Counted from the first letter of the stretch, positions 17,213 to 26,066 are shown. The stretch: 64,000 bases of DNA from JAVBOW01 sp031550125 (GCA_031550125.1 JAVBOW010000002.1:62001-126000), one strand, 5' to 3'. The notes: generated by a model from the letters alone, not told the origin. A program made the numbers and translations.

Positions 17213-18010
17213 CTATAACCGGTATACCATTTCGCGTATGCGGCCGCACCACGCCGCCGGACGCCCGCCGCCGGCCATGCTCTGCCACGGCACAGGCTCG
17301 CCGAAGGCTATGCGGAAATCCTTGCCCGCCTGGCGGAACATTTCGTCCACCAGCCACAGCATCTCTATGTTCAGGCCCACGCCAAGCGCTTTGCGCCACG
17401 AGTAGATGCGGTAGAAACGATCGGAGAGCTGTCCGTCGAAATGCACCGGCACCACGTCGCGGCGGTCGGCCACGGCGCGGCGTATGAAATTTGGTTTCCA
17501 TGGCAGGTCGGTCACCAGGCCGGCCGTCCTGCGCGAGCAAAGCCCGGCGGGAAAGGTTATTATGGGCATATCCGACGCGAAAGCCTCCGAGAACATGCGC
17601 GCATATTCGGGATTCTGGCGTCCGTGCTTGTTCACCGGCACGAATATGGGGCTGAGCGGCGTGAGATTCATCAATATGTCGTTGACGACCACCCTGGCCT
17701 CCCCGAAGCGTCTGCTCACCTCATCGGCCAGCATAAGGCCGTCCGCGCCGCCGAAAGGGTGGTTCGAGGCGAATATGTAGCGCCCCGCGGGATCGAGCCT
17801 CTCCAGCCCCTCCGGGTGGTGCCGTATATTCATGCGCCCCAGGCAGGCGCGCACAAACTCCAGCGGGGGCAGATGGCCGTAGAGGGCCAGGTATTCGTTA
17901 ACCTCGTCCTGGTGTACAATGCGCTTCAGGTAGTTGACCAGCGGACGCGGGATGAATTTCGCCGCCGCCGGGTTCTTTTCCTTCAGTATCTGTTCTACGT
18001 CCACTTTCAT
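17213..18010 (-). CDS. PlsC-like O-acyltransferase, glycine-lipid synthase GlsA-like
   Basis: A 265-residue acyltransferase with the catalytic block NHPFGGADGLM (about 83-93) and FPAGLCSRR (about 153-161), the counterparts of the NHxxxxD and FPEGxxS motifs of lysophosphatidate acyltransferases. This spacing and the sequence HPFGGAD are typical of the OlsA/GlsA branch rather than of PlsC. It precedes the GNAT gene by 63 bp on the same strand. Expected role: O-acylation of the 3-hydroxyacyl-glycine made by GlsB, at the inner membrane. Confidence 0.8.
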   Translation of the reverse strand: MKVDVEQILKEKNPAAAKFIPRPLVNYLKRIVHQDEVNEYLALYGHLPPLEFVRACLGRMNIRHHPEGLERLDPAGRYIFASNHPFGGADGLMLADEVSRRFGEARVVVNDILMNLTPLSPIFVPVNKHGRQNPEYARMFSEAFASDMPIITFPAGLCSRRTAGLVTDLPWKPNFIRRAVADRRDVVPVHFDGQLSDRFYRIYSWRKALGVGLNIEMLWLVDEMFRQAGKDFRIAFGEPVPWQSMAGGGRPAAWCGRIREMVYRL

Positions 18011-18029
18011 TTTTACGCGCGTTACATGG

Positions 18030-18037
18030 CAAAGATA
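18030..18037 (-). promoter_or_regulatory. Candidate -7 box for the glsA-glsB unit
   Basis: TATCTTTG on the minus strand, about 20 bp upstream of the acyltransferase start. No clear -33 box; a leader of about 15 nt would result. Confidence 0.45.
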
Positions 18038-18112
18038 ATGTAATCCGCCAAAATTTCGCCGACGGAATCCATGGAGATTCCGGATTTGGAAGAAAAAGCA
18101 TATCTTTACGAC

Positions 18113-18151
18113 CTGAGAATCCGTCTAAATTTTCAGGCGAAATTATTTTAT
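18113..18151 (+). repeat. Short spacer repeat family B, copy 1
   Basis: CTGAGAATCCGTCTAAATTT followed by an AAATTATTTTATG-type end matches a motif of about 40 bp also seen at 26067, 41953 and, in part, 43654. It lies in the 334 bp divergent spacer between glsA-like and rsmH. Confidence 0.5.
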
Positions 18152-18200
18152 GTATTTCGTCATCCGGTTTTTGCGGGAAATTCAGGCGGATAAAAAATCC

Positions 18201-18293
18201 GGACCAGTCTGAAAAACAGGTTGGCGTTAATATGCGTGACGCGAGAAGATGCTGCGCCTCACGGTAACGACGATGCCCGATATGCGTAGCCAA
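18201..18293 (+). repeat. Dispersed spacer repeat family A, copy 2
   Basis: Same core as at 637 (CCAGTCTGAAAAACAGGTTG and then CTCACGGTAACGACGATG). It continues with GATGCCCGATATGCGTAGCCAAC, of which the end matches the distal end of the copy at 30747; the middle of the element is missing, so this looks like an internally deleted copy. It lies 52 bp upstream of rsmH, overlapping where its promoter should be. Confidence 0.8.
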
Positions 18294-18344
18294 CACATAA
18301 TTGAAACTGATCCAGGAATCCCGTTACCCGGAAATTCCCGTGAG

Positions 18345-19247
18345 ATGACCGAATACCACCGGCCCGTACTCCTTGAGGAGGCGCTGCAACTGCTCGACAT
18401 AAAACCCGACGGCACATATGCCGACCTCACCTTCGGGGGGGGCGGCCATTCGCGCGCCATACTCTCGCGCCTGGGGCGCAAGGGTCGCCTTGCCGGCTTC
18501 GACCAGGACGCCGACGCGGCGGCCAATATCCCGGACGACGCCCGCTTCACCTTCCTGCGCAGCAATTTCCGTTTCATGCGCGGGGCGCTCCGCGCGGCGG
18601 GCTTCGGGCCGCTGGACGGCGTACTGGCCGACCTGGGGGTGTCCTCGCATCATTTCGACACTCCCGAGAGGGGCTTTTCGTTCCGTTTCGAGGCGTCGCT
18701 GGACATGCGGATGAACCAAAGCGCCCCGCTGACGGCAGGCAAGGTGGTGAATACCTATTCCAACGCCGACCTCACCCGCATACTGGGAGAGTGGGGCGAG
18801 ATAGATACGCCCTACAAAGCCGCCAACTGCATAGAGCGCGCCCGGCAGGCGGCCCCCATAGCCACCGTAGGCGAATTGATAGAGGCCGTAAGGCCGTGTA
18901 CGCCCAAAGCCGACGCGTCCAAATACCTCACCAAACTTTTCCAGGCCCTGCGCATAGAGGTCAACGGCGAGATGGAGGCACTCAAGATGGCGCTGGAACA
19001 GAGCCTCAAAGCCCTCAAACCGGGCGGCAGGCTGGTGGTCATATCCTACCACTCGCTGGAAGACCGCCTGGTAAAGAATTTCATGCGCAGCGGCAATTTC
19101 GAGGGGGTGGCCGAAAAAGATTTCTTCGGACGCGCCTCGTCGCCTTTCGAACTCGTCGCTCGCAAGGCCGTCACCCCTTCGCCCGGGGAACTTGCGGCCA
19201 ACCCGCGTTCGCGCAGCGCCAAAATGAGGGCCGCGGTAAAGCTGTAA
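18345..19247 (+). CDS. rsmH: 16S rRNA (cytosine(1402)-N4)-methyltransferase
   Basis: A 300-residue SAM-dependent methyltransferase acting on C1402 in the decoding centre. The start MTEYHRPVLLEEAL at 18345 is the conserved N-terminus; an upstream in-frame extension would be translated from repeat A. Motifs: YADLTFGGGGHSRAIL (SAM site), LADLGVSSHHFDTPERGFSF, and the C-terminal VVISYHSLEDRLVKNFMR. Usual first or second gene of the division cluster, but no mraZ precedes it here. Confidence 0.97.
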   Translation: MTEYHRPVLLEEALQLLDIKPDGTYADLTFGGGGHSRAILSRLGRKGRLAGFDQDADAAANIPDDARFTFLRSNFRFMRGALRAAGFGPLDGVLADLGVSSHHFDTPERGFSFRFEASLDMRMNQSAPLTAGKVVNTYSNADLTRILGEWGEIDTPYKAANCIERARQAAPIATVGELIEAVRPCTPKADASKYLTKLFQALRIEVNGEMEALKMALEQSLKALKPGGRLVVISYHSLEDRLVKNFMRSGNFEGVAEKDFFGRASSPFELVARKAVTPSPGELAANPRSRSAKMRAAVKL

Positions 19248-19264
19248 AAACCTGGAAGGACGGA

Positions 19265-19825
19265 ATGGCCAAGGATATCATCATAGATCCCGAGTGGGAA
19301 AAGCAGAACGAGCTGCGCGGGGCGTGGAGCGCGCGTCCCCGCCGCGACGAACCCGAGGACCTAGACCCTTTCGGAGTCGACCGCCCGCAGGAAAGCGGCG
19401 TCCTCGAGCCGGACGAACCGCCGTTCGATCCCGATCCGCAGCCGACCGCCGCGCCGGCGCCGCCGGAACCCGAACCCGACCCTTTCACGGAGCCTGAGCC
19501 GGAAACCGTCTCCCGGACGAAGCAATACATAGGCATGATCCTGTCGGGCAGCATACTCACCAAAGCCGAAGTACGCAACGTCTATCCCTACCTTATAGCC
19601 GTGGCGGTGCTGATGATGGCATACATAGCCAGCGTCTTCCGCATGCAGGAACTCCACCGCCGCGAGATACAGCTCACCCGGCAGGTCAAGGAATTGCGGG
19701 CCACGTCGCTCGAGCTGGCCTCGCAACGCATGCTCTACACCCGCCAGAGCAACATAATAGAAGAGCTGGAAAAGCGCGGCATACCCCTCGGGGAGGCCGT
19801 CACACCCCCTAAAGTGGTAAAATGA
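19265..19825 (+). CDS. FtsL-like division protein with acidic proline-rich N-terminal extension
   Basis: A 186-residue bitopic protein: a cytoplasmic segment of about 110 residues, one transmembrane helix (about 116-133) and a short periplasmic coiled coil rich in Leu, Glu and Gln. Position between rsmH and ftsI and this topology identify it as the Bacteroidota FtsL counterpart, which in bacteria bridges FtsB/FtsQ and FtsW/FtsI. The extension is unusual: it is dominated by Pro, Asp and Glu (for example FDPDPQPTAAPAPPEPEPD) and is likely disordered. It overlaps ftsI by 4 bp. Confidence 0.8.
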   Translation: MAKDIIIDPEWEKQNELRGAWSARPRRDEPEDLDPFGVDRPQESGVLEPDEPPFDPDPQPTAAPAPPEPEPDPFTEPEPETVSRTKQYIGMILSGSILTKAEVRNVYPYLIAVAVLMMAYIASVFRMQELHRREIQLTRQVKELRATSLELASQRMLYTRQSNIIEELEKRGIPLGEAVTPPKVVK

Positions 19826-22179
19826 TGGCTACCGGGCGATCTCCTATAAAAAGCGACATCCTCACGCGGGTAAGGGGACTCTACGTCTTCTTCATCCTCA
19901 CAGGCGCGGCCATCGTCGGCAAGATACTATACACGCAATATGGCCCTGAAGGGGCCGAATTGCGCCGCAAGGCCGCAGAGGTGATCTACGCAAGAGAGAA
20001 AGTCCCCGCCATGCGCGGCGACATCCTGGCGCGCGACGGACGCATCCTGGCCACAACCGTGCCGCTTTTCGACGTTCGGATGGATTTCGCGGCCGACATC
20101 ATCGACAGCGCCATGAAAGATATGGCCCGCGCCGAGATCCGCGCCAAGGCCAAGCTGGAAAAACAGCAGGCCGCAGGCAAGGACCGTATGAAAGACATAG
20201 ACAAACGCGCCAGGGAACAACTGCGCGACCACAGGGCGCTTTCCGCACGCGCGTCGGAGTTGCTCGCGCAGCAGTGGGATTCGCTGGCCGGATGTCTGGC
20301 GCATATGTTCCCCGACAGGCCTAAACAATTCTACAAACAGTCGCTCCTTAACTGCCGCGCCGCCAAATCGCGCAACCGTTATGTCAGGATCAATCCGCAC
20401 AGGATAGGTTTCCCCCAGCTCAAGGAGATGATGCAGTTCCCGGTGCTTCGCATAAAACGCGTGGACGCCAAGGACGGCACGGTGTTGCTGCACACCCCGG
20501 TGAGGGGCTGCACCATCATCGAGGAGATCAGCCGCCGCGAACATCCGCTCGGTTCGCTGGCCCTGCGTACCATAGGCGTGGCCAGGGAGGACAGCGCCAC
20601 CAGGGTGGTGGACGGACACCGGACTGTGGTCCCCGTGAATATAAAGCTGGGCGTCGAGGGGGCTTTCGACCAATACCTCAGCGGCGAGGACGGGGTGAGC
20701 ATGATGCAGAGCATATCCGGCATAGCGCGGATCCCGGTCCCTTCGCCCGACAACCGCGAACCCGTACACGGCATCGACGTGGTGACAACCATCGACGTGG
20801 AGCTGCAGGACGTGGCCGAGCGCGAGTTGCGCAACCAACTCGAGACGCAACGCGCCGAATGGGGCTGCGTGGTGCTGATGGAAGTGGCCACCGGCGAGAT
20901 ACACGCCATGAGCAACCTGACGCGATACCCCTCGGGACGCATAGCGGACGACCTTAACTACGCCATAGGCCGCAATATGGAACCGGGGTCGACCTTCAAA
21001 CTGGCCACACTGATAGCCCTGCTGGACGATGCGGGCATGTCACTCGACGACAAGATAGACACCGAAGGCGGCCGCGCCGTGGTGGGCCGCGCCATGGTGG
21101 TGGACGACCACAAGGAGGGGGTGCTGTCGCTCAAGAAAGTGTTCGAACTCTCCTCCAACATAGGCTTTTCGAAGTCGGTACACGGGCATTACGCCGCCGA
21201 CCCGGCCCGTTTCGTCGATTTCGTCTGCAACATGGGCCTCGACAAGCCGCTGCACGTGCAAATACCGGGCAGCCTGGCTCCGGTCATACGACATCCGGGC
21301 GACCGCTACTGGACGCGCGGCATGACCCTCGAAAAGATGGCCTACGGCTACACTTTCGAGATAACGCCCATGCGCACCCTGTGCCTCTACAACGCCGTGG
21401 CCAACGGAGGCAGGATGATAAGCCCGGTTCTGGTGACCGAGTTGCGCCGCTATGGACAGACGGTAAGGACGTTCGCCACGCAAACCGTCAACGAGCGTAT
21501 ATGCACCCCTAAAACCCTCGGCTACATACGCGAATCGCTCGAAGGCGTCGTGGACGAAGGCACCGCCAAAGCGCTGGGCAACAAATATTACAAGGTGGCG
21601 GCCAAGACAGGCACGGCCCAGGTCGCCTCGGGCAACCGCGGCTACGTAGACCATCGCTACATCGCCACCATGGTCGGTTACTTTCCGGCCGACAACCCGA
21701 AATACAGCTGCATAGTGGCCATACAGACCACGGCGGCCAACTATTACGGAGCGTCGCTCTCCGGTCCGGTTTTCAAAGCCGTGGCCGACCGCGTATTCGC
21801 CTCGCACGTCGACTGGCATCCCGGCATATCCGAAGGACGGCAGGCGGTGAAAGAGCCGGTGGAGATCAAAGGAGGGCGTACGGACGATATGGAAAGGGTC
21901 GCCTCGAAACTCGGCCTGCCCCTGCGCGGCGGCCGCCAGGCGGGCGAGTGGGCCAGGAGTGAAACGGACTCGGCCAGGGCGGAACTAACCCCGGTCGAGG
22001 TGATCCCCGGCCGTGTCCCGCAGGTTACCGGCATGGGCCTTAAGGAGGCGCTCTACCTCATGGAAAAAGCCGGGTTGAGGGTTGCCGTGAGCGGCAAAGG
22101 CAAAGTGGCGTCGCAATCGGTGCCGGCAGGCGGCAAAGCCGTACGCGGGCAGGTGGTCGTACTCAGGTGCTCGCAGTAA
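19822..22179 (+). CDS. ftsI: Penicillin-binding protein 3 type transpeptidase with PASTA domain
   Basis: A 785-residue class B penicillin-binding protein that cross-links septal peptidoglycan. One N-terminal helix (about 20-38), a dimerisation domain starting at PAMRGDILARDGRILA, and a transpeptidase domain with S390 in GSTFK, an SSN triad member in FELSSNIGF and KTGTAQVA near 595. A single PASTA domain fills the last 60 residues (VPQVTGMGLKEALYLMEKAG). Full length for the SpoVD/FtsI type common in Bacteroidota. The genes that normally follow (murE, mraY, murD) are not here. Confidence 0.96.
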   Translation: MMATGRSPIKSDILTRVRGLYVFFILTGAAIVGKILYTQYGPEGAELRRKAAEVIYAREKVPAMRGDILARDGRILATTVPLFDVRMDFAADIIDSAMKDMARAEIRAKAKLEKQQAAGKDRMKDIDKRAREQLRDHRALSARASELLAQQWDSLAGCLAHMFPDRPKQFYKQSLLNCRAAKSRNRYVRINPHRIGFPQLKEMMQFPVLRIKRVDAKDGTVLLHTPVRGCTIIEEISRREHPLGSLALRTIGVAREDSATRVVDGHRTVVPVNIKLGVEGAFDQYLSGEDGVSMMQSISGIARIPVPSPDNREPVHGIDVVTTIDVELQDVAERELRNQLETQRAEWGCVVLMEVATGEIHAMSNLTRYPSGRIADDLNYAIGRNMEPGSTFKLATLIALLDDAGMSLDDKIDTEGGRAVVGRAMVVDDHKEGVLSLKKVFELSSNIGFSKSVHGHYAADPARFVDFVCNMGLDKPLHVQIPGSLAPVIRHPGDRYWTRGMTLEKMAYGYTFEITPMRTLCLYNAVANGGRMISPVLVTELRRYGQTVRTFATQTVNERICTPKTLGYIRESLEGVVDEGTAKALGNKYYKVAAKTGTAQVASGNRGYVDHRYIATMVGYFPADNPKYSCIVAIQTTAANYYGASLSGPVFKAVADRVFASHVDWHPGISEGRQAVKEPVEIKGGRTDDMERVASKLGLPLRGGRQAGEWARSETDSARAELTPVEVIPGRVPQVTGMGLKEALYLMEKAGLRVAVSGKGKVASQSVPAGGKAVRGQVVVLRCSQ

Positions 22180-22234
22180 CGCCGGGGCGGGCGAAAGTTT
22201 TGGTCCCGGCGTGACCAATATCGCCGGCTATGCC

Positions 22235-22242
22235 TATCTTTG
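22235..22242 (+). promoter_or_regulatory. -7 box only 6 bp before mqnE start codon
   Basis: TATCTTTG matches the -7 consensus and ends 5 bases before the ATG at 22248. If used, transcription would begin at or very near the start codon. The -33 region is not convincing. Confidence 0.45.
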
Positions 22243-22247
22243 CACCC

Positions 22248-23330
22248 ATGACGGAAACTGAAAAAATACTCGGCAAGGCCGTAACGGGAGAGAGGATAAC
22301 CGCCGCAGAGGCCGCCCATCTCTACGCTAATGCCCCGCTGGCCGCTTTGGGCCGCGCGGCTACGGCCATCAAAGAGGCCAAAAGCGGACGCACGGTCTAT
22401 TACAACCGCAACATCCACATCGAACCCACCAACGTGTGCGTTTTCGACTGCGTCTTCTGCTCCTACCGCAAGCCGGCGGACGACGCGGCGAGTTGGGATA
22501 TGACCCTGGACGAAGTGGAGGCCGCCGCGCGCAGCCACGCCGGAGAGCGTCTCACCGAAGTGCATATAGTTGGCGGCGTCCACCCCCACCATACGCTCGA
22601 CCATTACATTGAGATGGTCCGGCGCGTCAAGCGCGCCCTGCCGCACGCCACCGTCAAGGCTTTCACGGCCATCGAGCTGGGCCATATGATCAGAAAGGCT
22701 GGTTTGACCGCAGCCGAAGGACTGCGCATGCTGCGTCTGGCGGGCATGGATGCCATTCCGGGCGGAGGGGCCGAGATATTCGATCCGGAAATACGTTCGC
22801 GGATATGCCCCCGCAAAGGTACGGCCGAAGAGTGGCTGTCCATCCACCGCGCCGCCCATGCCGAGGGCATATCCACCAACGCCACCATGCTCTACGGCCA
22901 CATAGAAGAACCGGCGCACCGCATAGACCACCTCGACCGCCTGCGACGGCTGCAGGACGAAACGGGAGGTTTCAACGCATTCATCCCGCTTAAATACCGC
23001 AGCGCGGGCAACGGGCTGTCGCACATAGGTGAAGCGCCAGTGACCGACGACCTGCGAACGCTGGCCGTCTCACGCATATTCCTCGACAATTTCCCGCACA
23101 TAAAAGCCTACTGGCCAATGTACGGCCGCACTACCACGGAGCTGTCGCTCGCTTTCGGCGCCGACGACATAGACGGCACCATAGGCGACACCACCAGGAT
23201 CTATTCGATGGCCGGGGCCGAAGACCAAAACCCCTCCATGACAGTGGCCGACCTGGAGGCGATGGCCGGCGCCGCAGGCTATACCGCCGTGGAGAGGGAT
23301 ACCTTTTATAATCCGGTAAAAAAAGCGTAA
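22248..23330 (+). CDS. mqnE: Aminofutalosine synthase (radical SAM)
   Basis: A 360-residue radical SAM enzyme of the futalosine route to menaquinone. The cluster motif is CVFDCVFC (CxxxCxxC) in IEPTNVCVFDCVFCSYRK. IVGGVHPHHTLDHY, IPGGGAEIFDPE, ATMLYGHIEE and QDETGGFNAFIPL agree with MqnE rather than MqnC. It joins the enolpyruvyl compound from MqnA to SAM-derived adenosyl, giving aminofutalosine. Other mqn genes are absent from the window. It sits alone between ftsI and a PASTA gene. ATG at 22248 chosen over one 18 bp upstream. Confidence 0.92.
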   Translation: MTETEKILGKAVTGERITAAEAAHLYANAPLAALGRAATAIKEAKSGRTVYYNRNIHIEPTNVCVFDCVFCSYRKPADDAASWDMTLDEVEAAARSHAGERLTEVHIVGGVHPHHTLDHYIEMVRRVKRALPHATVKAFTAIELGHMIRKAGLTAAEGLRMLRLAGMDAIPGGGAEIFDPEIRSRICPRKGTAEEWLSIHRAAHAEGISTNATMLYGHIEEPAHRIDHLDRLRRLQDETGGFNAFIPLKYRSAGNGLSHIGEAPVTDDLRTLAVSRIFLDNFPHIKAYWPMYGRTTTELSLAFGADDIDGTIGDTTRIYSMAGAEDQNPSMTVADLEAMAGAAGYTAVERDTFYNPVKKA

Positions 23331-23357
23331 CTTTACGGACTCAATACGCCATACAAG

Positions 23358-24221
23358 ATGAATATTCCCAAATTCGTAACCCGCATAAACGGCAATCCGC
23401 TCACGCGAAACCTCGTGCTGGCCGGATGCGCCATCCTGACGTTCTTACTGGTATGCTCGGTGCTGCTCAACCTTTTTACGCGCCACGGCACCCACAAGCA
23501 AGTCCCTTCGTTCACAGGCAAGGATATATCCGAAGCCATCCACGAAGCCCGCAATGCGTCGCTGAACATAGAGGTTAACGACTCGCTCTACGTACCGGCA
23601 TATCCCGGCGGCGTCGTACTCGACCAAAACCCGGCGGCGGGGACCAAAGTAAAGCCCGGCCGGCGCATATTCGTGGTGACCAACTCCTACCACCAGCGCA
23701 AGGTGGCCATCCCCTACGTCACGGGATTCTCGCTGCGCCAGGCCAAGAACAACCTCGAAGTGGCCGGGCTGGAGATAGAAAAACTCATCTACCGTCCAGA
23801 CATAGCAACCAACTACGTACTCGAGGAGCGTTACGACGGAAAACTCATAGGCTCCGCCACTAAGAAAGAGGTGGAGATAGGCTCCGGCGTCACCCTCGTC
23901 GTGGGCATGGGCGCGGAAGGGACCACATGCAAAGTACCCAAGATAGTAGGGTTCCCGTTCAAGGAGGCCAAGAGCCGCCTGTGGGAGGCCGGACTCAACG
24001 TGGGCAAGGTGGAGATGGACGACGACATAACCCCGCTCAACATAAACGAGGCGAGGGTCTTCTCGCAGCAGCCCGACCAGGGTGAGACAGCCCCCCTCGG
24101 CCGCGCCGTGAATTTCCGCGTTACGCTCGACAAGGAGAAGGTGGATAAGGGCAGCCAGACGTCCGACCGCTCGGCGCGGCGCGCGGCAACCGCACAGCAA
24201 AGCGATGAGAACGCCGAATAA
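23358..24221 (+). CDS. Membrane-anchored protein with three PASTA domains
   Basis: A 287-residue bitopic protein: one helix at about 20-40, then three PASTA repeats (about 48-113, 116-187, 190-266), each with the pattern VPxxxGxxxxxAxxxLxxxGL, for example VPKIVGFPFKEAKSRLWEAG. The tail is short and charged. PASTA domains bind muropeptides or cross-linked peptidoglycan in other bacteria. No kinase domain is present, unlike Firmicutes PASTA kinases. It overlaps the pseudouridine synthase gene by 17 bp, a pairing seen often in Bacteroidota. Confidence 0.88.
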   Translation: MNIPKFVTRINGNPLTRNLVLAGCAILTFLLVCSVLLNLFTRHGTHKQVPSFTGKDISEAIHEARNASLNIEVNDSLYVPAYPGGVVLDQNPAAGTKVKPGRRIFVVTNSYHQRKVAIPYVTGFSLRQAKNNLEVAGLEIEKLIYRPDIATNYVLEERYDGKLIGSATKKEVEIGSGVTLVVGMGAEGTTCKVPKIVGFPFKEAKSRLWEAGLNVGKVEMDDDITPLNINEARVFSQQPDQGETAPLGRAVNFRVTLDKEKVDKGSQTSDRSARRAATAQQSDENAE

Positions 24222-25275
24222 CCGCTCCGGCGACGCTCCGCTTCCCGTATCCCCCGCCGATCAGGCTCCTGACGACGAGGGCGAAGACCTGTACGAGCAT
24301 TTCGGCCTGACGGTAGACAAAGGGCAGAGCCTTCTGCGAATAGACAAATTCCTGTTCAACCGCATGGAGGGGGCCTCTCGCAGCCGCATACAGGCGGCCG
24401 CCGACGCAGGCAGCATATTGGTAAACGGCGTCCCCGTCAAGGCCAGCTACCGCGTCAAGCCCCTCGACGCGATATCGATAGTGATGCCCTACCCCCGCCG
24501 CGAGGTGGAGATAATTCCCGAAGACATACCCCTGGAGATAGCCTACGAAGATGACGAGGTGATCCTTGTGGACAAAGCCGCGGGCATGGTGGTGCATCCC
24601 GGCCACGGCAACTACTCAGGCACGCTGGTGAACGCTCTGGCGTGGCGGCTGAAGGACATACCCCTGTTCGCCTCGGGCGACATGAGGGCCGGACTCGTAC
24701 ACCGCATAGACAAGAACACCTCGGGCCTGCTGGTGGTCGCCAAGACGGAAACGGCGCATGTGCGCCTGGCCAAACAGTTCTTCGACCACACCATATCGCG
24801 CCGCTACATAGCTTTGGTATGGGGCGATTTCCCGTCCGACGAGGGTACCATAACCGGCAATATAGGTCGCAGCGTCAAAGACCGCCTCAAGATGGCCGTC
24901 TTCCCCGAGGGCGACCAGGGCAAGCACGCCGTCACCCACTATACCGTTCTGGAGCGTTTCGGCTACGTCACCCTCGTGGAGTGCCGCCTCGAAACAGGCC
25001 GCACGCACCAGATAAGGGTCCACATGGAATATACGGGCCACCCTCTCTTCAACGACGAGCGCTACGGAGGCGACCGCATCCTCAAGGGGACTACCTTCGC
25101 CAAATACCGCCAGTTCGTCGAGAATTGCTTCGAGTTGATGCCCCGCCACGCCCTGCACGCCCGCAGCCTCGGGTTCATACATCCGTCCACACGCCGACAG
25201 GTATGCTTCGAAAGCCCGCTGCCGGCCGACTTCAGCGCCGTGCTGGAACGCTGGAGGGCATATAAAAGCCAGTAA
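24205..25275 (+). CDS. RluD-type 23S rRNA pseudouridine synthase
   Basis: A 356-residue protein with a disordered N-terminus of about 40 residues, an S4 RNA-binding domain (LRIDKFLFNRMEGASRSRIQ, 45-64) and an RsuA/RluA catalytic domain with D169 in GLVHRIDKNTSGLLV. Further motifs are GRTHQIRVHMEYTGHPLFND and HALHARSLGF. RluD modifies helix 69 of 23S rRNA; the exact site here is inferred from similarity. Confidence 0.93.
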   Translation: MRTPNNRSGDAPLPVSPADQAPDDEGEDLYEHFGLTVDKGQSLLRIDKFLFNRMEGASRSRIQAAADAGSILVNGVPVKASYRVKPLDAISIVMPYPRREVEIIPEDIPLEIAYEDDEVILVDKAAGMVVHPGHGNYSGTLVNALAWRLKDIPLFASGDMRAGLVHRIDKNTSGLLVVAKTETAHVRLAKQFFDHTISRRYIALVWGDFPSDEGTITGNIGRSVKDRLKMAVFPEGDQGKHAVTHYTVLERFGYVTLVECRLETGRTHQIRVHMEYTGHPLFNDERYGGDRILKGTTFAKYRQFVENCFELMPRHALHARSLGFIHPSTRRQVCFESPLPADFSAVLERWRAYKSQ

Positions 25276-25287
25276 TCAGCCTCCGCC

Positions 25288-26016
25288 ATGATCTACCGTT
25301 TAGAAGAGGCAGCATCCACCAACGACATTGCGCGCGGCAACGCCTACCTGCACGGCGACGTCATAGTCGCCGAAAGCCAAAGCGCAGGACGCGGCCAGCA
25401 GGGCAACAGTTGGCACAGCCGTCCGGGCGAGAACCTGACGCTTAGCGCGGTGCTGACGCCGTCGTTCCTGCGCGCCCAGGCGCAATTCCTGCTGTTGGAG
25501 GCCGTAAGCCTGGCCGTAGCCGGTACGCTGGAGCATTATGGGCTCGAGGCGCATATAAAATGGCCCAACGACATATACCTGGGCGACAATAAAGTAGCCG
25601 GACTGCTGATAGAAAACGACATATGCGGCGACGCGATAGCGAGGACGATAGCAGGCATAGGCCTGAACATCAACCAGGACGTATTCCCCGCTTCGCTACC
25701 CAACCCCACCTCCATGCGCCTTGCGGCCGGACGCCGCTTCGACCGCGAAGAGGTACTTCGCAGCCTGTGCGCCAACCTTGCGTCCCGCTACCGGATGCTC
25801 GAGGAGGGCCATGCCGGGGAGATCGAGCGCGACTACCGCGCGCGCCTCTACCGCATAGGCATGCCGGCGCAATACCGGACCGCCGCAGACGGCCGCTTCA
25901 TAGGGATAATCCGCGGCGTGGCCCCCACCGGCGAGCTGGCCGTGGAACACCTGCCCGGCGGCGGGACGAAGAGCTACCTGTTCAAAGAGATAGAATTCGT
26001 CGCGGGGGACGAATAG
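25288..26016 (+). CDS. birA: Biotin--[acetyl-CoA-carboxylase] ligase
   Basis: A 242-residue biotin protein ligase lacking the N-terminal DNA-binding domain, so probably not a repressor. Catalytic motifs are AGRGQQGNSWHS (biotinyl-AMP loop, 32-43) and KWPNDIYLGDNKVAGLLIE (about 91-109). It links biotin to carboxyl carrier proteins. Starts 12 bp after the pseudouridine synthase gene and is probably the last gene of that unit. Confidence 0.95.
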   Translation: MIYRLEEAASTNDIARGNAYLHGDVIVAESQSAGRGQQGNSWHSRPGENLTLSAVLTPSFLRAQAQFLLLEAVSLAVAGTLEHYGLEAHIKWPNDIYLGDNKVAGLLIENDICGDAIARTIAGIGLNINQDVFPASLPNPTSMRLAAGRRFDREEVLRSLCANLASRYRMLEEGHAGEIERDYRARLYRIGMPAQYRTAADGRFIGIIRGVAPTGELAVEHLPGGGTKSYLFKEIEFVAGDE

Positions 26017-26066
26017 AATGCGCCGCACAGGACTTTGCTTATCTTTCCATTTCCACGCCATTATTC

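Noticed and set aside
23358..24221. PASTA protein as part of a serine/threonine kinase system
   Set aside because: No kinase domain is encoded in it or in neighbouring genes.
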